This document shows positions 8,288 to 17,577 of a stretch of 57,665 nt of DNA, one piece after another. Both the position numbers and the translations under genes were made by a program. Every line of letters begins with the position of its first letter. Within the stretch, counting starts at the first letter, position 1. This stretch comes from Rhodobacterales bacterium (GTDB taxonomy: Bacteria; Pseudomonadota; Alphaproteobacteria; Rhodobacterales; Rhodobacteraceae), in contig PDOZ01000015.1 of the NCBI GenBank assembly GCA_002747325.1, forward strand, positions 1 to 57,665, written 5' to 3'. Under the pieces are notes generated by a model that ran no database searches, had not been told where the DNA came from, and was given only the letters and a program-made list of their open reading frames with translations.

Positions 8288-8975
8288 ATGACGAAGCACC
8301 GGAGATTTACAGATCAGTTCAAAGCCAAGGTGGCATTGGAAGCGCTGCGTAGTGGCAAGGTGATCCAGGAGATCGAGGCGAAGCACAGGTGAAACAGACC
8401 TGATGAGTCCATGGAAGCGGCGAGCCCTTGAAGGCCTGGCGGACGCTTTCTTCAAGGCAAGCCGGAGGGACCACACCGATCGGGATCGACGCTGATACAT
8501 TGTCGATGAGGAAAGAGGTCGAACGGGTCTTCACGAAGTGACCGTTCTTCGGGTCACGTCAGGCGGCTGATGGTGAAATCACTTGGCAGATTGTTTTTCG
8601 ATCGCCTGTCAGTGGGCGAATGGACTCGGAAGCGAACTACAAGCATCCCGGAACCAGCCAGCCGCATCCTCAGCACCCGGTCTATCCGTATCTGCTGAGG
8701 AAGACGCAAATCGAATCAGGCCTCGTTCGCACACATGCTCGCATGTGTTGCCGCGTAGCGGGGGCTGCGCCCACAAAATCGTTATCAAGCACCTGTGGCG
8801 CCCGCTCAAGCAGGAGGCTGTCTATCCCGAAGAAATTGCCGACGGCTTCCACGCCCGGCGCGTGATCGGCAACCGGATGACCTTCCACTACACCCAGCGC
8901 CCCCTTTCCGCTCTTGAACGCAGAACGCCCGGGGAGGCATACAGGCACGGTCGGGAACAGAAATTGGCGGCATGA
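8288..8975 (+). mobile_element. IS3-family element remnant (orfA and orfB)
   Basis: The orfA part starts MTKHRRFTDQFKAKVALEAL at 8288, a typical IS3-group helix-turn-helix start, hits a stop at 8390, and resumes in another frame with SPWKRRALEGLADAFF. The orfB part (about 8500-8975) shows TSQPHPQHPVYPYLLRKTQ and then, in a further frame, HLWRPLKQEAVYPEEIADGF, RRVIGNRMTFHYTQRPLSAL and RRTPGEAYRHG, the normal end of an IS3 integrase-like transposase. The central catalytic portion with the DDE residues is missing or scrambled. Inactive. Confidence 0.88.
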
Positions 8976-9402
8976 AAATCAACCGGAACACACCTTAGAG
9001 CAGCCGATATCCTGTCAGATAAATCGGAACCATCTCATTGTTCGTTCAGTTGCCTGGGGAGTCGGGCGCGTCGTTTGTTTGTGTCTGTGATGTTTGGCTT
9101 AACCATAGGTCGACAACGACAAAGCGAAATGCACCGCAAAGCTTGGGAAACTGGTAAAACAGAAGCTGGCGCCAGAGGCGGGAAAGAAGGGCGACTGCCC
9201 CCTGTGGAAAAGGGTTGTATCAATAAGCCCTCAACTCGCGGGTTTATCAAATATACCATCGCGCAAAAAGCGTCTGAGTATCTCAACGACATTCCATAGA
9301 TAGCGCGCAGTATTTCCTCCTGAGCGCTCTTCATAAACCAAACGCCTGAACACGTTTGTGCCATTTCTCATCGCTTGGAGTTTCAGCTCAACGCCCGGCG
9401 CC
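8976..9402. other. Non-coding stretch
   Basis: Short frames on both strands (9075-9299 plus, 9035-9364 minus) have no recognisable homology or ribosome binding site. It marks the boundary between the insertion-sequence graveyard and the core genes that follow. Confidence 0.5.
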
Positions 9403-9840
9403 TCAGTTCATTTTTCGCCGCGGTTTGAACGGAAGGGGGGCGATGGGGACGCCTTCTTCGATGAGTTCTTTGGCTTCGTCGAGGCGGGTTTCGCCGTAGA
9501 TCGAGCGTTCCGGGGCGGTGCCGTCGTGCATGGCGCGCGCCTCTTTGGCGAAGTCTTTGCCGACATAGTCACTTTCCGCTTCAATTTTGGCCTTCAGTTC
9601 TGCCAGCGCCATTTCTTCTTCCGAAACCGTAACTTGCGGCGTGTTTTCCGGCGCTTGTTCGGCGGGTTTCTTGCGCGCGGGGCGCACTTTCGGCGTCATC
9701 AGGTCTTTCGCCACTTCCGCCGCGCCGCATTCCGGGCAGCAGACATGCCCCGCCGCTTGCAGGCGGTCGAAGCCTGTCGCGGATTGGAACCAGCTTTCAA
9801 ATCGGTGCCCGTTCGGGCATTTCAGCGCGTAGCGGATCAT
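9403..9840 (-). CDS. DUF1178 family zinc-ribbon-like protein
   Basis: A 145-residue protein beginning MIRYALKCPNGHRFESWF. Cys8 and the CCPECG motif at about 34-39 suggest a small metal-binding ribbon; the rest is a charged linker and a C-terminal tail rich in Pro, Lys and Arg (PFKPRRK). DUF1178 proteins are common in alpha- and betaproteobacteria and have no established role. Upstream on the plus side of its coordinates, 71 bp separate its start from the Nudix gene that ends at 9912 on the same strand, so they could be co-transcribed. Confidence 0.85.
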   Translation of the reverse strand: MIRYALKCPNGHRFESWFQSATGFDRLQAAGHVCCPECGAAEVAKDLMTPKVRPARKKPAEQAPENTPQVTVSEEEMALAELKAKIEAESDYVGKDFAKEARAMHDGTAPERSIYGETRLDEAKELIEEGVPIAPLPFKPRRKMN

Positions 9841-9911
9841 GGCTTCCTCTTACCGGGCGGATGCGCGCCGGGGGCATGGCCTAAAGTATCGGGCTGGGGC
9901 GGATTGGCAAG

Positions 9912-10385
9912 TCAGCGTTTGAGCTTGGTCGGATCAAAAACGGCGATGATCGGCGCGAGGTCTGGTTCCGAAACCAGCTTTGCCGCCTTTTTGGGCCGCA
10001 TCCATTTGCGCTTGCGCTGCGACTTTTCCGGCCAGTCGGCATGGATTTTTTTCACCCGCAGCGGAAAAATCGCCACGAAAATCGGCAGGTCATCGCCCTC
10101 ATGCGCCTTGGAATAGGCGTAAAAGCCGATGGGTTGCTGAAAGGCCTTGCCCTCGACACCGGCCTCTTCAAAGGCTTCCGTCGCCGCCGCCTCTGCCGGT
10201 GTTTGCCCGTCAATCGGCCAGCCTTTTGGCAAAATCCAACGCCCCGTGGTGCGCGTCGTCACCATCAGCACTTCAACCTGCCCTTTGACCACCCGAAACG
10301 GCAATGCGCCGAATTGAGTGCGCAAATCGCGCTTGCTCGACCCGTCCAGCCGGATCGGATTTATTTCCGCAACGCCCACTTTCAC
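9912..10385 (-). CDS. Nudix hydrolase
   Basis: A 157-residue Nudix-fold hydrolase; these enzymes cleave nucleoside diphosphates linked to another group. The Nudix box is PKGWPIDGQTPAEAAATEAF followed by EEAGV. The metal-binding EEAG core is present, but the first conserved Glu is Gln and the Arg before the helix Glu is Thr, as in some diphosphoinositol/ApnA-type relatives. The substrate cannot be read from sequence. It precedes the DUF1178 gene on the same strand. Confidence 0.85.
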   Translation of the reverse strand: MKVGVAEINPIRLDGSSKRDLRTQFGALPFRVVKGQVEVLMVTTRTTGRWILPKGWPIDGQTPAEAAATEAFEEAGVEGKAFQQPIGFYAYSKAHEGDDLPIFVAIFPLRVKKIHADWPEKSQRKRKWMRPKKAAKLVSEPDLAPIIAVFDPTKLKR

Positions 10386-10497
10386 TTGCCCTTGCGTCCC
10401 TTGCGACGACCTCGCCGCCCCTTGCCCCTGAGGCGCGAATCGTCACACCCTACATATACGAAGCATTTGTTAAAAAACCATGAATGCCCGAAAGTTT

Positions 10498-12216
10498 TTA
10501 TTCCTTCGCACCCGCAAATTGTGCCTTCCATTCGGCGCATTGTTCGTCGTCAATCTTGGCGAACAGCACCTCCGGCGTGGTGAATGCGTGGCCCTCCGGC
10601 AAGGCGGTCAGCGCCGCTTCCACGTCGTCCGGCCAGTTGGTGTTTTCGGTGCCCAGAGCTTCAAGAATGCGCGCGCAGGCGTCCGGGATGAACGGGGCGG
10701 AGAGGACGGCATAGACCCGGATCAGGTTCAGCATCAGCCGGATGATGGCCGCTGCCGCCTCCGGGTCTTGCTTGAATACCGACCACGGCGCGGCCCCTTG
10801 CAAATACTCGTTGCCGGCCGCCCAGATGGCGCGCAATTCCTGCGCTGATTTGCGCACCTCCATGGCGTCCATCTGTGCTTCATAAGCGCGGATGCGACGG
10901 GTCAGATCGGCGATCAGCGCCCGTTCCGCCTCGCCGAGCGCGCCCCCCGCCGGCACTTCTTCGCCGAATTTGGAACGGCAGAATTTGGTCACGCGGGAAA
11001 CAAAATTGCCCAGAACATCGGCCAGATCCTTGTTCACGCCGGACTGGAAATTCTCCCAGGTAAATTCGCTGTCCGAGCTTTCCGGCGCGTGCGATAACAG
11101 CCACCAGCGCCAGTAATCGGCGGGCAGGATCGAGAGCGCCTGATCAAGGAAGACGCCGCGCCCCTGCGAGGTGGAAAACTGCCCGCCATCATAGTTCAGG
11201 TAATTGAAGCTCTTGATGTAATCGACCAGCTTCCAGTCCTCGCCCGAACCCTTGATGGTTGCCGGGAAGGACAGGGTGTGGAACGGCACATTGTCCTTGC
11301 CCATGAATTGCACATATCGAACATTTTCGGCGCCTTTATCGGTGCGCCACCAGCGTTCCCAATCACTTTTCGAACCTCCGGTCGCTTCCGCCCATTCCGC
11401 CGTCGCGGCGATGTATTCGATCGGTGCGTCGAACCAGACATAGAAAACCTTGCCCTCCATGCCGGGCCATTCCTCGGTTCCCTTCTTCACTGGGACGCCC
11501 CAGTCGAGGTCGCGGGTGATGCCCCGGTCCTGCAAGCCGTCGCCATCGTTGAGCCACTTCTTCGCAATCGAAGTGGTCAGCACTGGCCAGTCGGTTTTGC
11601 TGTCGATCCAGGCGTTCAACTCGTCTTTCAGCGCGGATTGGCGCAGGTAAAGATGTTTGGTTTCGCGCACCTCAAGATCGGTGGCGCCGGAAATGGCGGA
11701 GCGCGGGTTGATCAGCTCGGTCGGATCAAGTTGCTTGGTGCAGGTTTCGCACTGGTCGCCGCGCGCGTTTTCGTAGCCGCAATTGGGACACGTGCCTTCG
11801 ATATAACGGTCCGGCAGGAAGCGGCCGTCCTGCGGGGAAAAAACTTGTTTTTCAGACACTTCCTCGATCAGACCCGCCTCGGCCAACCGACCCGCGAAAT
11901 GTTGGGTTAACTGGTGGTTTTGCGGCGAAGAGGAGCGGCCAAAATGATCGAATGACAGCCGGAACCCGTCGGCAATGTCCTTCTGCACCTTGTGCATCTC
12001 GGCGCAGTATTCCGCCACCGGCTTGCCCGCCTTCGCTGCGGCCAGTTCGGCGGGGGTGCCGTGTTCGTCGGTGGCGCAGATGAACATGACTTCCGCCCCA
12101 CGCCCGCGTTGGTAGCGGGCGTAGAGGTCGGCGGGTAATTGCGAGCCGATCAGGGTGCCGAGATGCTTAATTCCGTTGATGTAAGGAAGCGCGGAGGTGA
12201 TCAGAATGCGATTCAT
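10498..12216 (-). CDS. metG: Methionyl-tRNA synthetase
   Basis: Charges tRNA-Met with methionine. The 572-residue protein is class I: the HIGH motif appears as GIKHLG (15-20) after SALPYIN, and the KMSKS loop as QFSTS (346-350), a common alphaproteobacterial form. A knuckle with four Cys (143, 146, 156, 159) binds one zinc. The C-terminal helical domain recognises the anticodon; there is no additional EMAP/Trbp111-like tail, consistent with the length. Single-copy housekeeping gene with its own promoter in the 168-bp gap to the divergent aldo/keto reductase. Confidence 0.97.
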   Translation of the reverse strand: MNRILITSALPYINGIKHLGTLIGSQLPADLYARYQRGRGAEVMFICATDEHGTPAELAAAKAGKPVAEYCAEMHKVQKDIADGFRLSFDHFGRSSSPQNHQLTQHFAGRLAEAGLIEEVSEKQVFSPQDGRFLPDRYIEGTCPNCGYENARGDQCETCTKQLDPTELINPRSAISGATDLEVRETKHLYLRQSALKDELNAWIDSKTDWPVLTTSIAKKWLNDGDGLQDRGITRDLDWGVPVKKGTEEWPGMEGKVFYVWFDAPIEYIAATAEWAEATGGSKSDWERWWRTDKGAENVRYVQFMGKDNVPFHTLSFPATIKGSGEDWKLVDYIKSFNYLNYDGGQFSTSQGRGVFLDQALSILPADYWRWWLLSHAPESSDSEFTWENFQSGVNKDLADVLGNFVSRVTKFCRSKFGEEVPAGGALGEAERALIADLTRRIRAYEAQMDAMEVRKSAQELRAIWAAGNEYLQGAAPWSVFKQDPEAAAAIIRLMLNLIRVYAVLSAPFIPDACARILEALGTENTNWPDDVEAALTALPEGHAFTTPEVLFAKIDDEQCAEWKAQFAGAKE

Positions 12217-12384
12217 GTCGGGTGCCTTTTTGATTTGCCTTCGATTACCGCAAGCGGGCGGGCTTTGCCAGCCTTTAACCTGTTCTTAAGACGTTCCTTC
12301 TATAACGAAGGAAGCGCCCCGAATCGCAATGCTTGCAAAAAGGAGGGAAATGACGTTGCCTGCCGGGAAAGGCAGGAGAGAAAG

Positions 12385-13431
12385 ATGAAGATGAACAAAC
12401 TGGGCCGTGAACAGCTTGCGGTCAGCGAATTGTGCCTTGGCACCATGACATGGGGCTCGCAGGACGCGCCGGAGGCGGCGGTGCGTCAGATTGAGACCGT
12501 GCTGGAACGTGGCATCAATTTCATCGACACGGCGGAGCTGTATCCGGTGAACCCGATCCGGGTGGAAACGGTTGGCCGCACGGAAGAGATCATCGGCGAC
12601 TGGATTGCGGCCAACCCGTCGCGGCGGGCGGAATTTGTGCTGGCTACGAAAGTGACCGGGCCCTCGCCTTCTGTGCGTGACGGGGAGGGGTTTTCCGGCG
12701 CGATCCTCCGCAAGACGGTGGAGGCGTCCCTGGCGCGGTTGAGGACCGATTATATCGACCTGTATCAACTGCACTGGCCGATGCGCGGGTCGTATCATTT
12801 TCGCCAGAACTGGGGTTATGACCCGTCCGGGCAAAATCGGGAAGAAACGGTGGCTCATATGCGGGACGTGCTGGGCGCGGCGCAGGAATTGGTGACGGCG
12901 GGCAAGATCCGCCATCTTGGCCTGTCGAATGAGACCGCCTGGGGCACGATGATGTGGCTCCATCTGGCGCGGGAAATGGGCGCGCCGGAGGTGATTTCGG
13001 TGCAGAACGAGTATTCGCTGATGTGTCGGTATTACGATCTGGACATGGCGGAACTGAGCGCCAACGAGGGCGTGCGTTGCCTGAGTTATTCGCCGCTGGC
13101 TATGGGTATCCTGTCCGGCAAATACGGCGATGGCTCGACCGTTCCCAAGGGATCACGCCGCGAGATCAACCCGGAGCTGGGCGGGCGCTCTGTCGGGCGG
13201 GCGTTTGAGGCGGCGCAAGCCTATGTCGCGGTGGCGCAAAAACACGGGCTTAGCCCGGTGGCCATGGCGCTGCGCTGGGTCGCAGACCGACCTTTCATGG
13301 GATCGGTCATTTTCGGAGCGCGCAATGAGATGCAACTGGAGGAGGTGCTGAGTGCCGCAAAACTGACACTTTCGGACGAGGTCCGCGCCGATCTGGACGC
13401 GGTCCACCGTGCGTATCCGATGCCGTATTAA
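12385..13431 (+). CDS. Aldo/keto reductase, Tas-like
   Basis: NADPH-dependent reductase of small carbonyl compounds, 348 residues. The catalytic tetrad is visible: Asp and Tyr in FIDTAELYP, Lys in ATKVTG and His in LYQLHWP. The C-terminal NADP-binding signature includes VIFGARN. The relatives closest in pattern are Tas-type proteins; true substrate unknown. The frame is open from 12139, but AGGAG at 12374-12378 is correctly placed for the ATG at 12385 (MKMNKLGREQL), and the upstream part overlaps metG. Confidence 0.93.
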   Translation: MKMNKLGREQLAVSELCLGTMTWGSQDAPEAAVRQIETVLERGINFIDTAELYPVNPIRVETVGRTEEIIGDWIAANPSRRAEFVLATKVTGPSPSVRDGEGFSGAILRKTVEASLARLRTDYIDLYQLHWPMRGSYHFRQNWGYDPSGQNREETVAHMRDVLGAAQELVTAGKIRHLGLSNETAWGTMMWLHLAREMGAPEVISVQNEYSLMCRYYDLDMAELSANEGVRCLSYSPLAMGILSGKYGDGSTVPKGSRREINPELGGRSVGRAFEAAQAYVAVAQKHGLSPVAMALRWVADRPFMGSVIFGARNEMQLEEVLSAAKLTLSDEVRADLDAVHRAYPMPY

Positions 13432-13734
13432 CCGGCGGTGGGCGCGTGGAACTCTCCGCAAGTCATTCCGTCCAAGCCGCGATAATAGGCCCGGATGGTT
13501 GAACCGGGAGGCGAAAGCATCCGTTGACAGGCATTTCATACTACAAACGCGTTGGAGATCGGGCGTTATTGCAGGATCCTCTTGATAGAAACCCTCATTG
13601 GGAATGACGCCACGTCCCCGCGGCTTCGACTCGCGCATCTGGTGTTTTTCATTGGCACCGCGCGCGCCAGCTTTTACCCTTCCCCAAGGTTAAACGGTAA
13701 ACCTACCGGACAGACCAGAAATCAGGAGGCCTTG
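13432..13734. other. Intergenic stretch
   Basis: About 300 bases between the aldo/keto reductase and the second Nudix gene. A TTGACA at 13524 might be a -35 box but no good -10 is placed after it. Nothing else is seen. Confidence 0.35.
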
Positions 13735-14460
13735 GTGACCCAGACGCAGCCGACCCCGCCGGTCGATAAATCAAAAATCATCCGCGATGCGGCGACGGTC
13801 ATTCTGGTGCGTGACGCGGCCAGCGACAATCCGCGCGTCCTTATGGGGCAGCGCGGCGCCAAGGCCGTTTTCATGCCAAATCTGTTCGTCTTTCCCGGCG
13901 GCGCACTGGATGCGGGCGACTGGCAGGTGCCGCTGGCGGAAGCGGGAGCGGAACCGTGCAAAAGCCGCCTCGATGTTGACGCGCAGCCCGGCATTGGCCC
14001 CGCGCTGCTCGCCGCCGCAGTGCGCGAGCTTTGGGAAGAGACCGGGCAGATTTTGGGCGAAGTGGCCGATTGGCCGGGCCGCGTACCCGACGATTGGTGC
14101 GGCTTTGCCGACAAGGGCTACATCCCCTCCGCCGACGGTCTCGCTTTCGTCTTCCGCGCCATCACCCCCAAAGGCGCGCCCCGCCGCTTCGACGCACGGT
14201 TTTTCGCTGCCGATGCGGAACGGCTCAAAACCGACCCGGACGACTTTTCCGGCGCCTGCGACGAGTTGTCCAACCTGCAATGGATTCCGTTTTCACGCGT
14301 CCGCGAGTTCGACCTGCCTTTCATCACGCAGGTAGTGTTGGCGGAAATTCAGGCCCGTTTACCCGATCTTTCAGCCCCCGAAACCAGCGTCCCCTTCTTC
14401 GACAACGGCGCGGAAGAAACCCTGTTTCGCCGGCTCGGTGGCAAGGGTCCGTTGGAGTAA
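13735..14460 (+). CDS. Nudix hydrolase, NUDT19-like
   Basis: A 241-residue Nudix protein. The metal-binding part of the box is VRELWEETG (about residues 102-110), separated from the upstream FVFPGGALDAGDW by an insertion of roughly 35 residues. That long insertion is typical of NUDT19/RP2p-type enzymes, which cleave CoA and acyl-CoA to 4'-phosphopantetheine esters and 3',5'-ADP. The start is GTG at 13735, five bases after CAGGAGG; the open frame reaches further upstream to 13552 but without a ribosome binding site. It probably acts on acyl-CoA, but this is by family resemblance only. Confidence 0.88.
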   Translation: MTQTQPTPPVDKSKIIRDAATVILVRDAASDNPRVLMGQRGAKAVFMPNLFVFPGGALDAGDWQVPLAEAGAEPCKSRLDVDAQPGIGPALLAAAVRELWEETGQILGEVADWPGRVPDDWCGFADKGYIPSADGLAFVFRAITPKGAPRRFDARFFAADAERLKTDPDDFSGACDELSNLQWIPFSRVREFDLPFITQVVLAEIQARLPDLSAPETSVPFFDNGAEETLFRRLGGKGPLE

Positions 14461-15171
14461 CCTCAAGCCACACGCAACGGCGCCGCGACAGGCGTTAACC
14501 GATCCTCATCCAGTCGATCAGGACAAAACAGCACTTCAAACTGCCCAACGCACGCGCATAAAGCGCCCGGCTTTAGACATGAGACACGAATAACCTGCCA
14601 TGCCTTTGGCATTTTCGGGACATTGGTGCCGCTGGATGCTTCAGGGTAAAGACCGGACGCTCCAAGGCCTTATGCAAAAACCCTGAACCCCGTGACGCTG
14701 CCTGAACTCAAAGAGTTCAGATGCGTTAAGCGGCCTTTGTGTCTCAGGTATTTCGTCAAACGCTATAAGTCGCGATCCTCAGGGCAAAGGCATAAATCCA
14801 GCCGAACGTGCCTGGCGCATGGCCCCATAAGCCTGCGCCCCTGCGCAAAAGAGCAGGTTTGGTGCGCGCTGGACGTAATGGGACTGCTTCCGGGCGCCTC
14901 AGGGCACTCAAGCAGATTTGACGTCCGCGTTCCTGAAAAATCCACCCGCAGAAAACGCGCCCTTGACGGATGATTTACCCGATTGTTGCCCTGAACATCT
15001 CAGATGGCGAAATCGACTGCATTTGCTTGAAATGCAGAAAATTTTGATTCCGCAGCATTACGTATGCCTGTAACCGATTGAAATATAACCCTATTTCAGA
15101 GGCGCAACACAGAATCGGATCAAAATCTGACAAACCAGTGTTGCAGGATTTAAGGCGCCACGTCTTGCGGA
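14461..15171. other. Long intergenic stretch with a palindromic repeat
   Basis: No recognisable coding frame on either strand over 711 bases. Contains repeat copy 2 (14664-14772). A second structured patch at 15000-15060 has a GCATTT/AAATGC hairpin followed by AAAATTTTGATTC, similar to part of the repeat after apt at 22341. Confidence 0.55.
14664..14772 (+). repeat. Dispersed ~105-bp palindromic repeat, copy 2
   Basis: Matches copy 4 (51672) closely at the right end, ATTTCGTCAAACGCTATAA, and in the centre, GACGCTGCCTGAA. The inner stem is CTGAACTC with GAGTTCAG, where copy 4 has TGAAATC with GATTTCA: the bases differ but pairing is kept. Confidence 0.8.
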
Positions 15172-15783
15172 TTAACGCGCGACGTAGCGATCGCGGCGGT
15201 GGTTGATGGCAATCAGCACGTTCACGATGATGGCGCCGAGGAAGGAATAGGCGACGACGCTGGGCGGGAAGAGGAAGACGGCGAAGCCAAAGACCACCGC
15301 GTCAAAGCCCAGTTGCACATGCCCCGCCTTGATGCCGAAGCGGTCTTGCAAATACAGCCCGGTAATGCCGATGCCGCCCAGAGTCATGCCGTGGCGAAAC
15401 AGCACCAGCAGCCCGACCGCAGCGGTGGCCCCGCCGGCGATGGCGGCCAGGGCGGGGTTGGCGAAGTCATAGGTGATCAGGGAAGCGCTGAGGTCGACGC
15501 AGAGGGAGACAATCGAGACCGCGATGAAGGTTTTCAGGGTGAATTTCCAGCCCATTTGCAGCAGGGCAAAGGTGTAGAACGGCAGGTTGGTGACGAAGAA
15601 CAGGGTGCCGAAGCTCAGGCCGGTCCAATAGGACAGGACCAGTGCCGCCCCGGCGAGTTGCCCGGTGAACAGCCCCGCCGATTTCAGCATGCCGACCGAA
15701 AGGGTCATCAGCACGCAGGCGGTGGCAAGAGCGAAACTGTCTTCGAAAACCGAGTGGCTTTCCGGGGTAGATTTGAGGTTCAT
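15172..15783 (-). CDS. YitT family membrane protein
   Basis: A 203-residue integral membrane protein with five to six hydrophobic segments (for example FALATACVLMTLSVGML, LAGAALVLSYWTGLSFGTLF, and a C-terminal FLGAIIVNVLIAI). The pattern matches the YitT family (old DUF161), inner-membrane proteins of unsettled function, perhaps transporters. This is shorter than Gram-positive YitT proteins, which carry an additional C-terminal soluble domain. The start is ATG at 15783 (MNLKSTPESHS); the upstream extension to 15828 lacks a ribosome binding site. Confidence 0.85.
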   Translation of the reverse strand: MNLKSTPESHSVFEDSFALATACVLMTLSVGMLKSAGLFTGQLAGAALVLSYWTGLSFGTLFFVTNLPFYTFALLQMGWKFTLKTFIAVSIVSLCVDLSASLITYDFANPALAAIAGGATAAVGLLVLFRHGMTLGGIGITGLYLQDRFGIKAGHVQLGFDAVVFGFAVFLFPPSVVAYSFLGAIIVNVLIAINHRRDRYVAR

Positions 15784-15873
15784 CGGGGTCTCCGGCGCGA
15801 TAGGCAGGCAGTGTGCGGACCTCCCCATATCAGCCCCTCCGGCGGGGTCAAGCCATGCGCCGCATTTCGCCGT

Positions 15874-16116
15874 TCAATCCGCTGCGCGCTCGGTCAGGCG
15901 GGCAAGAATGTAGAGGCGAATGGCAGAAGCCAGCCCGATATCCACCCCCGCTTCCCCCGCCCGCGCCGCGTCGATCTCGGCGGCCAGTTGGTTGATCCCC
16001 TTGCCCTCGCGCGCCGCCTGATCGCGAAACGCCTGCCAGAAGGCGGGCTCCAGCGATACCGATGTGCGGTGGCCGCGCAGGGTGAGGGAGTGTTTTTGCG
16101 GACGGGCGTTCTGCAT
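15874..16116 (-). CDS. Small ribbon-helix-helix DNA-binding protein
   Basis: An 80-residue protein with an N-terminal beta strand and two helices: HSLTLRGHRTSVSLEPAFW followed by QAFRDQAAREGKGINQLAAE, as in the RHH_4 family of alphaproteobacteria. Such proteins bind DNA as dimers through the ribbon and may control neighbouring genes or themselves. The start is the ATG at 16116 (MQNARPQ), which gives the expected family length; the frame is open further upstream to 16185 without support. Repeat copy 3 begins 33 bp upstream. Confidence 0.82.
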   Translation of the reverse strand: MQNARPQKHSLTLRGHRTSVSLEPAFWQAFRDQAAREGKGINQLAAEIDAARAGEAGVDIGLASAIRLYILARLTERAAD

Positions 16117-16148
16117 GCAGGGAGTATGGCAGGGCGCGCGGGATTTGC

Positions 16149-16252
16149 CTAGGGCGTGAAACGAAACGGTTGAAACACAGAACACCGCTTAACGCGTCCA
16201 AGCCCCTTGATTTCCAGCAGTGTCAGGGGATTCAGATTTTTCGCATAGCACT
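16149..16252 (-). repeat. Dispersed ~105-bp palindromic repeat, copy 3
   Basis: The reverse strand reads AGTGCTATGCGAAAAATCTG at its start, shows GACGCGTTAAGCGG in the middle and ends with TTTCGTTTCACGCCCTAG, matching the order of blocks in the other copies. This copy is more diverged and its inner stem is weaker. Confidence 0.65.
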
Positions 16253-16282
16253 TGAGGATGCGGGGGGTGCAACAGGAACTGA

Positions 16283-16359
16283 GCCCCGGCCCCCCTTTAC
16301 AAGCCGGGGGGCCAGCCCCCCGGACCCCCCGGAGTATTTCCGCTAAGAAGAAGGGGGGC
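16283..16359. repeat. GC-rich hairpin plus GAGTATTT/AAGAAGAAG motif
   Basis: A strong hairpin (GGGGGGC pairing with GCCCCCC around 16305-16320) is followed by CGGAGTATTT, CTAAGAAGAAGG and a G run. The second half recurs in reverse at 29281-29310. I recall similar intergenic blocks from other Rhodobacterales genomes. Its position downstream of the EF-hand gene (which ends at 16431 on the minus strand) would suit a transcription terminator or a structured 3' end. Confidence 0.55.
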
Positions 16360-16430
16360 GGAACGTAAACGCCCCGGCCTTGCTTTGTGTTTGGAAAGTG
16401 TCGATCTGACGCTCCCCAGCGCCCTTTCGC

Positions 16431-16871
16431 TTAAATCGCGTCCAACTCCTCTGCGGTGAGGCGACCATCGCCATCCGTATCGACGCTCTTGAACCAAGCC
16501 ACCGACGCGGCGAGGAACTCCTCGGCGCTGGTCATGCCGTCGCGATTGGTGTCCATGACATAAACGTGCATCGCATCATGCACCTTGCCGGGGATGTCCG
16601 CCATGCCGTGGCTGCGATGCAGCGCTTCCTGCGTTGCGTGATGTGCTTTCAGCGCGCCGTATTCGTTCGGGTCCAACTGGCCATCGCCGTTGGCATCCCA
16701 TTTCCCGAACCCGCGCGTGCGTTTCTTTTTCACTTCCTCGAGCGAAACGGCTCCGTCCCCGTTGGCATCGTATTTTGACAGAAAATGCTCCGAAAAAACG
16801 TCGGCATGGGCCGCGACCGGGGCGGCAAAAGCGAAAGCGGCGGTGATGAGGATAAGGCTACGGGATGTCAT
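16431..16871 (-). CDS. Secreted calcium-binding protein with four EF-hands
   Basis: A 146-residue protein with a signal peptide (hydrophobic core LILITAAFAFAAPVAAHA, probable cut after AHA) and four EF-hand loops: DANGDGAVSLEE, DANGDGQLDPNE, DTNRDGMTSAEE and DTDGDGRLTAEE. All four have acidic residues at positions 1 and 12, so four Ca2+ sites are likely. It acts outside the cytoplasm, probably in the periplasm, as a calcium buffer or sensor; the partner is unknown. The ATG at 16871 is preceded by GGAG; the TTG at 16883 is less likely. Confidence 0.88.
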   Translation of the reverse strand: MTSRSLILITAAFAFAAPVAAHADVFSEHFLSKYDANGDGAVSLEEVKKKRTRGFGKWDANGDGQLDPNEYGALKAHHATQEALHRSHGMADIPGKVHDAMHVYVMDTNRDGMTSAEEFLAASVAWFKSVDTDGDGRLTAEELDAI

Positions 16872-16923
16872 GGGATTCTCCAATGTCTGACAAAATCACT
16901 CAGACTCTATCCCTCGCTACCCC

Positions 16924-17286
16924 CTACCGCAAGCGCTGCCAAATGCGTCGGCCAATCCACGCCTGCACCAAAGCGATGAGTGTATAAACCACCAGCACCG
17001 AGCCGCGCCCGTTGGTCAGCCACTCCGCCCCCCCTTGCTTCCAATACATGAAGGGCGGGGTGATGATCAGCGTCAGCAGCGGTAAAATCAGCAGCCACAC
17101 CGCCCCGCGCGGTTGGTTGCGCCAGAACCACAGGCCGAATGCCAGCATGATGACAGCCGGAACCGCCCCGTGCGAAATGGCCCCGAGATGCAAATACCCC
17201 GCGCCGACCCAGATCAGTTTGACGATCAGGTAACTGGCCCCCAGCGCGAGCCAGATATAAAACGGGGTATTGGTTCGGTCTGCCAT
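16924..17286 (-). CDS. Small membrane protein of unknown function
   Basis: A 120-residue protein with four predicted membrane spans (around IWLALGASYLIVKLIWVG, AVPAVIMLAFGLWFW, AVWLLILPLLTLIITPPF and SVLVVYTLIALVQAWIG). I do not recognise a family. The start is ATG at 17286 (MADRTNTPFY). It lies between the EF-hand gene and the divergent broken Hint gene, 52 bp upstream of the EF-hand start on the same strand. Confidence 0.7.
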   Translation of the reverse strand: MADRTNTPFYIWLALGASYLIVKLIWVGAGYLHLGAISHGAVPAVIMLAFGLWFWRNQPRGAVWLLILPLLTLIITPPFMYWKQGGAEWLTNGRGSVLVVYTLIALVQAWIGRRIWQRLR

Positions 17287-17577
17287 GCCTCCGACCCTAA
17301 CCACCAGGCATTAACCGGACAAGACAAGCCCCGCATCCCGGCGTCCATATCGGCTGGATTCCGCAAATCGGGTATAAAACCGGCAGAAAACAGCCCACAA
17401 CCCGCATTTCTTAGTTGTGGCGCCTTTGTTTGATGCCCCGTTTTGCAACACGCCCCAGCATCGGAAACTCATTAAAATTTGACAAAAATCTGCCTGTGGA
17501 TCTTAGGAAGTTTTCAAGAACTGCCTGCTAGGAAATGACGTGGCGCGAGCCGAATCGTCAGTTCAGGAGCAGATCGC

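Larger units (their letters stand above)
16117..16430. other. Intergenic stretch with two repeat elements
   Basis: Holds repeat copy 3 (16149-16252) and a GC-rich element (16283-16359) and no gene. Confidence 0.6.

Noticed and set aside
13524..13560. A sigma-70 promoter before the second Nudix gene
   Set aside because: TTGACA is present but no acceptable -10 box follows at 16-18 bp.
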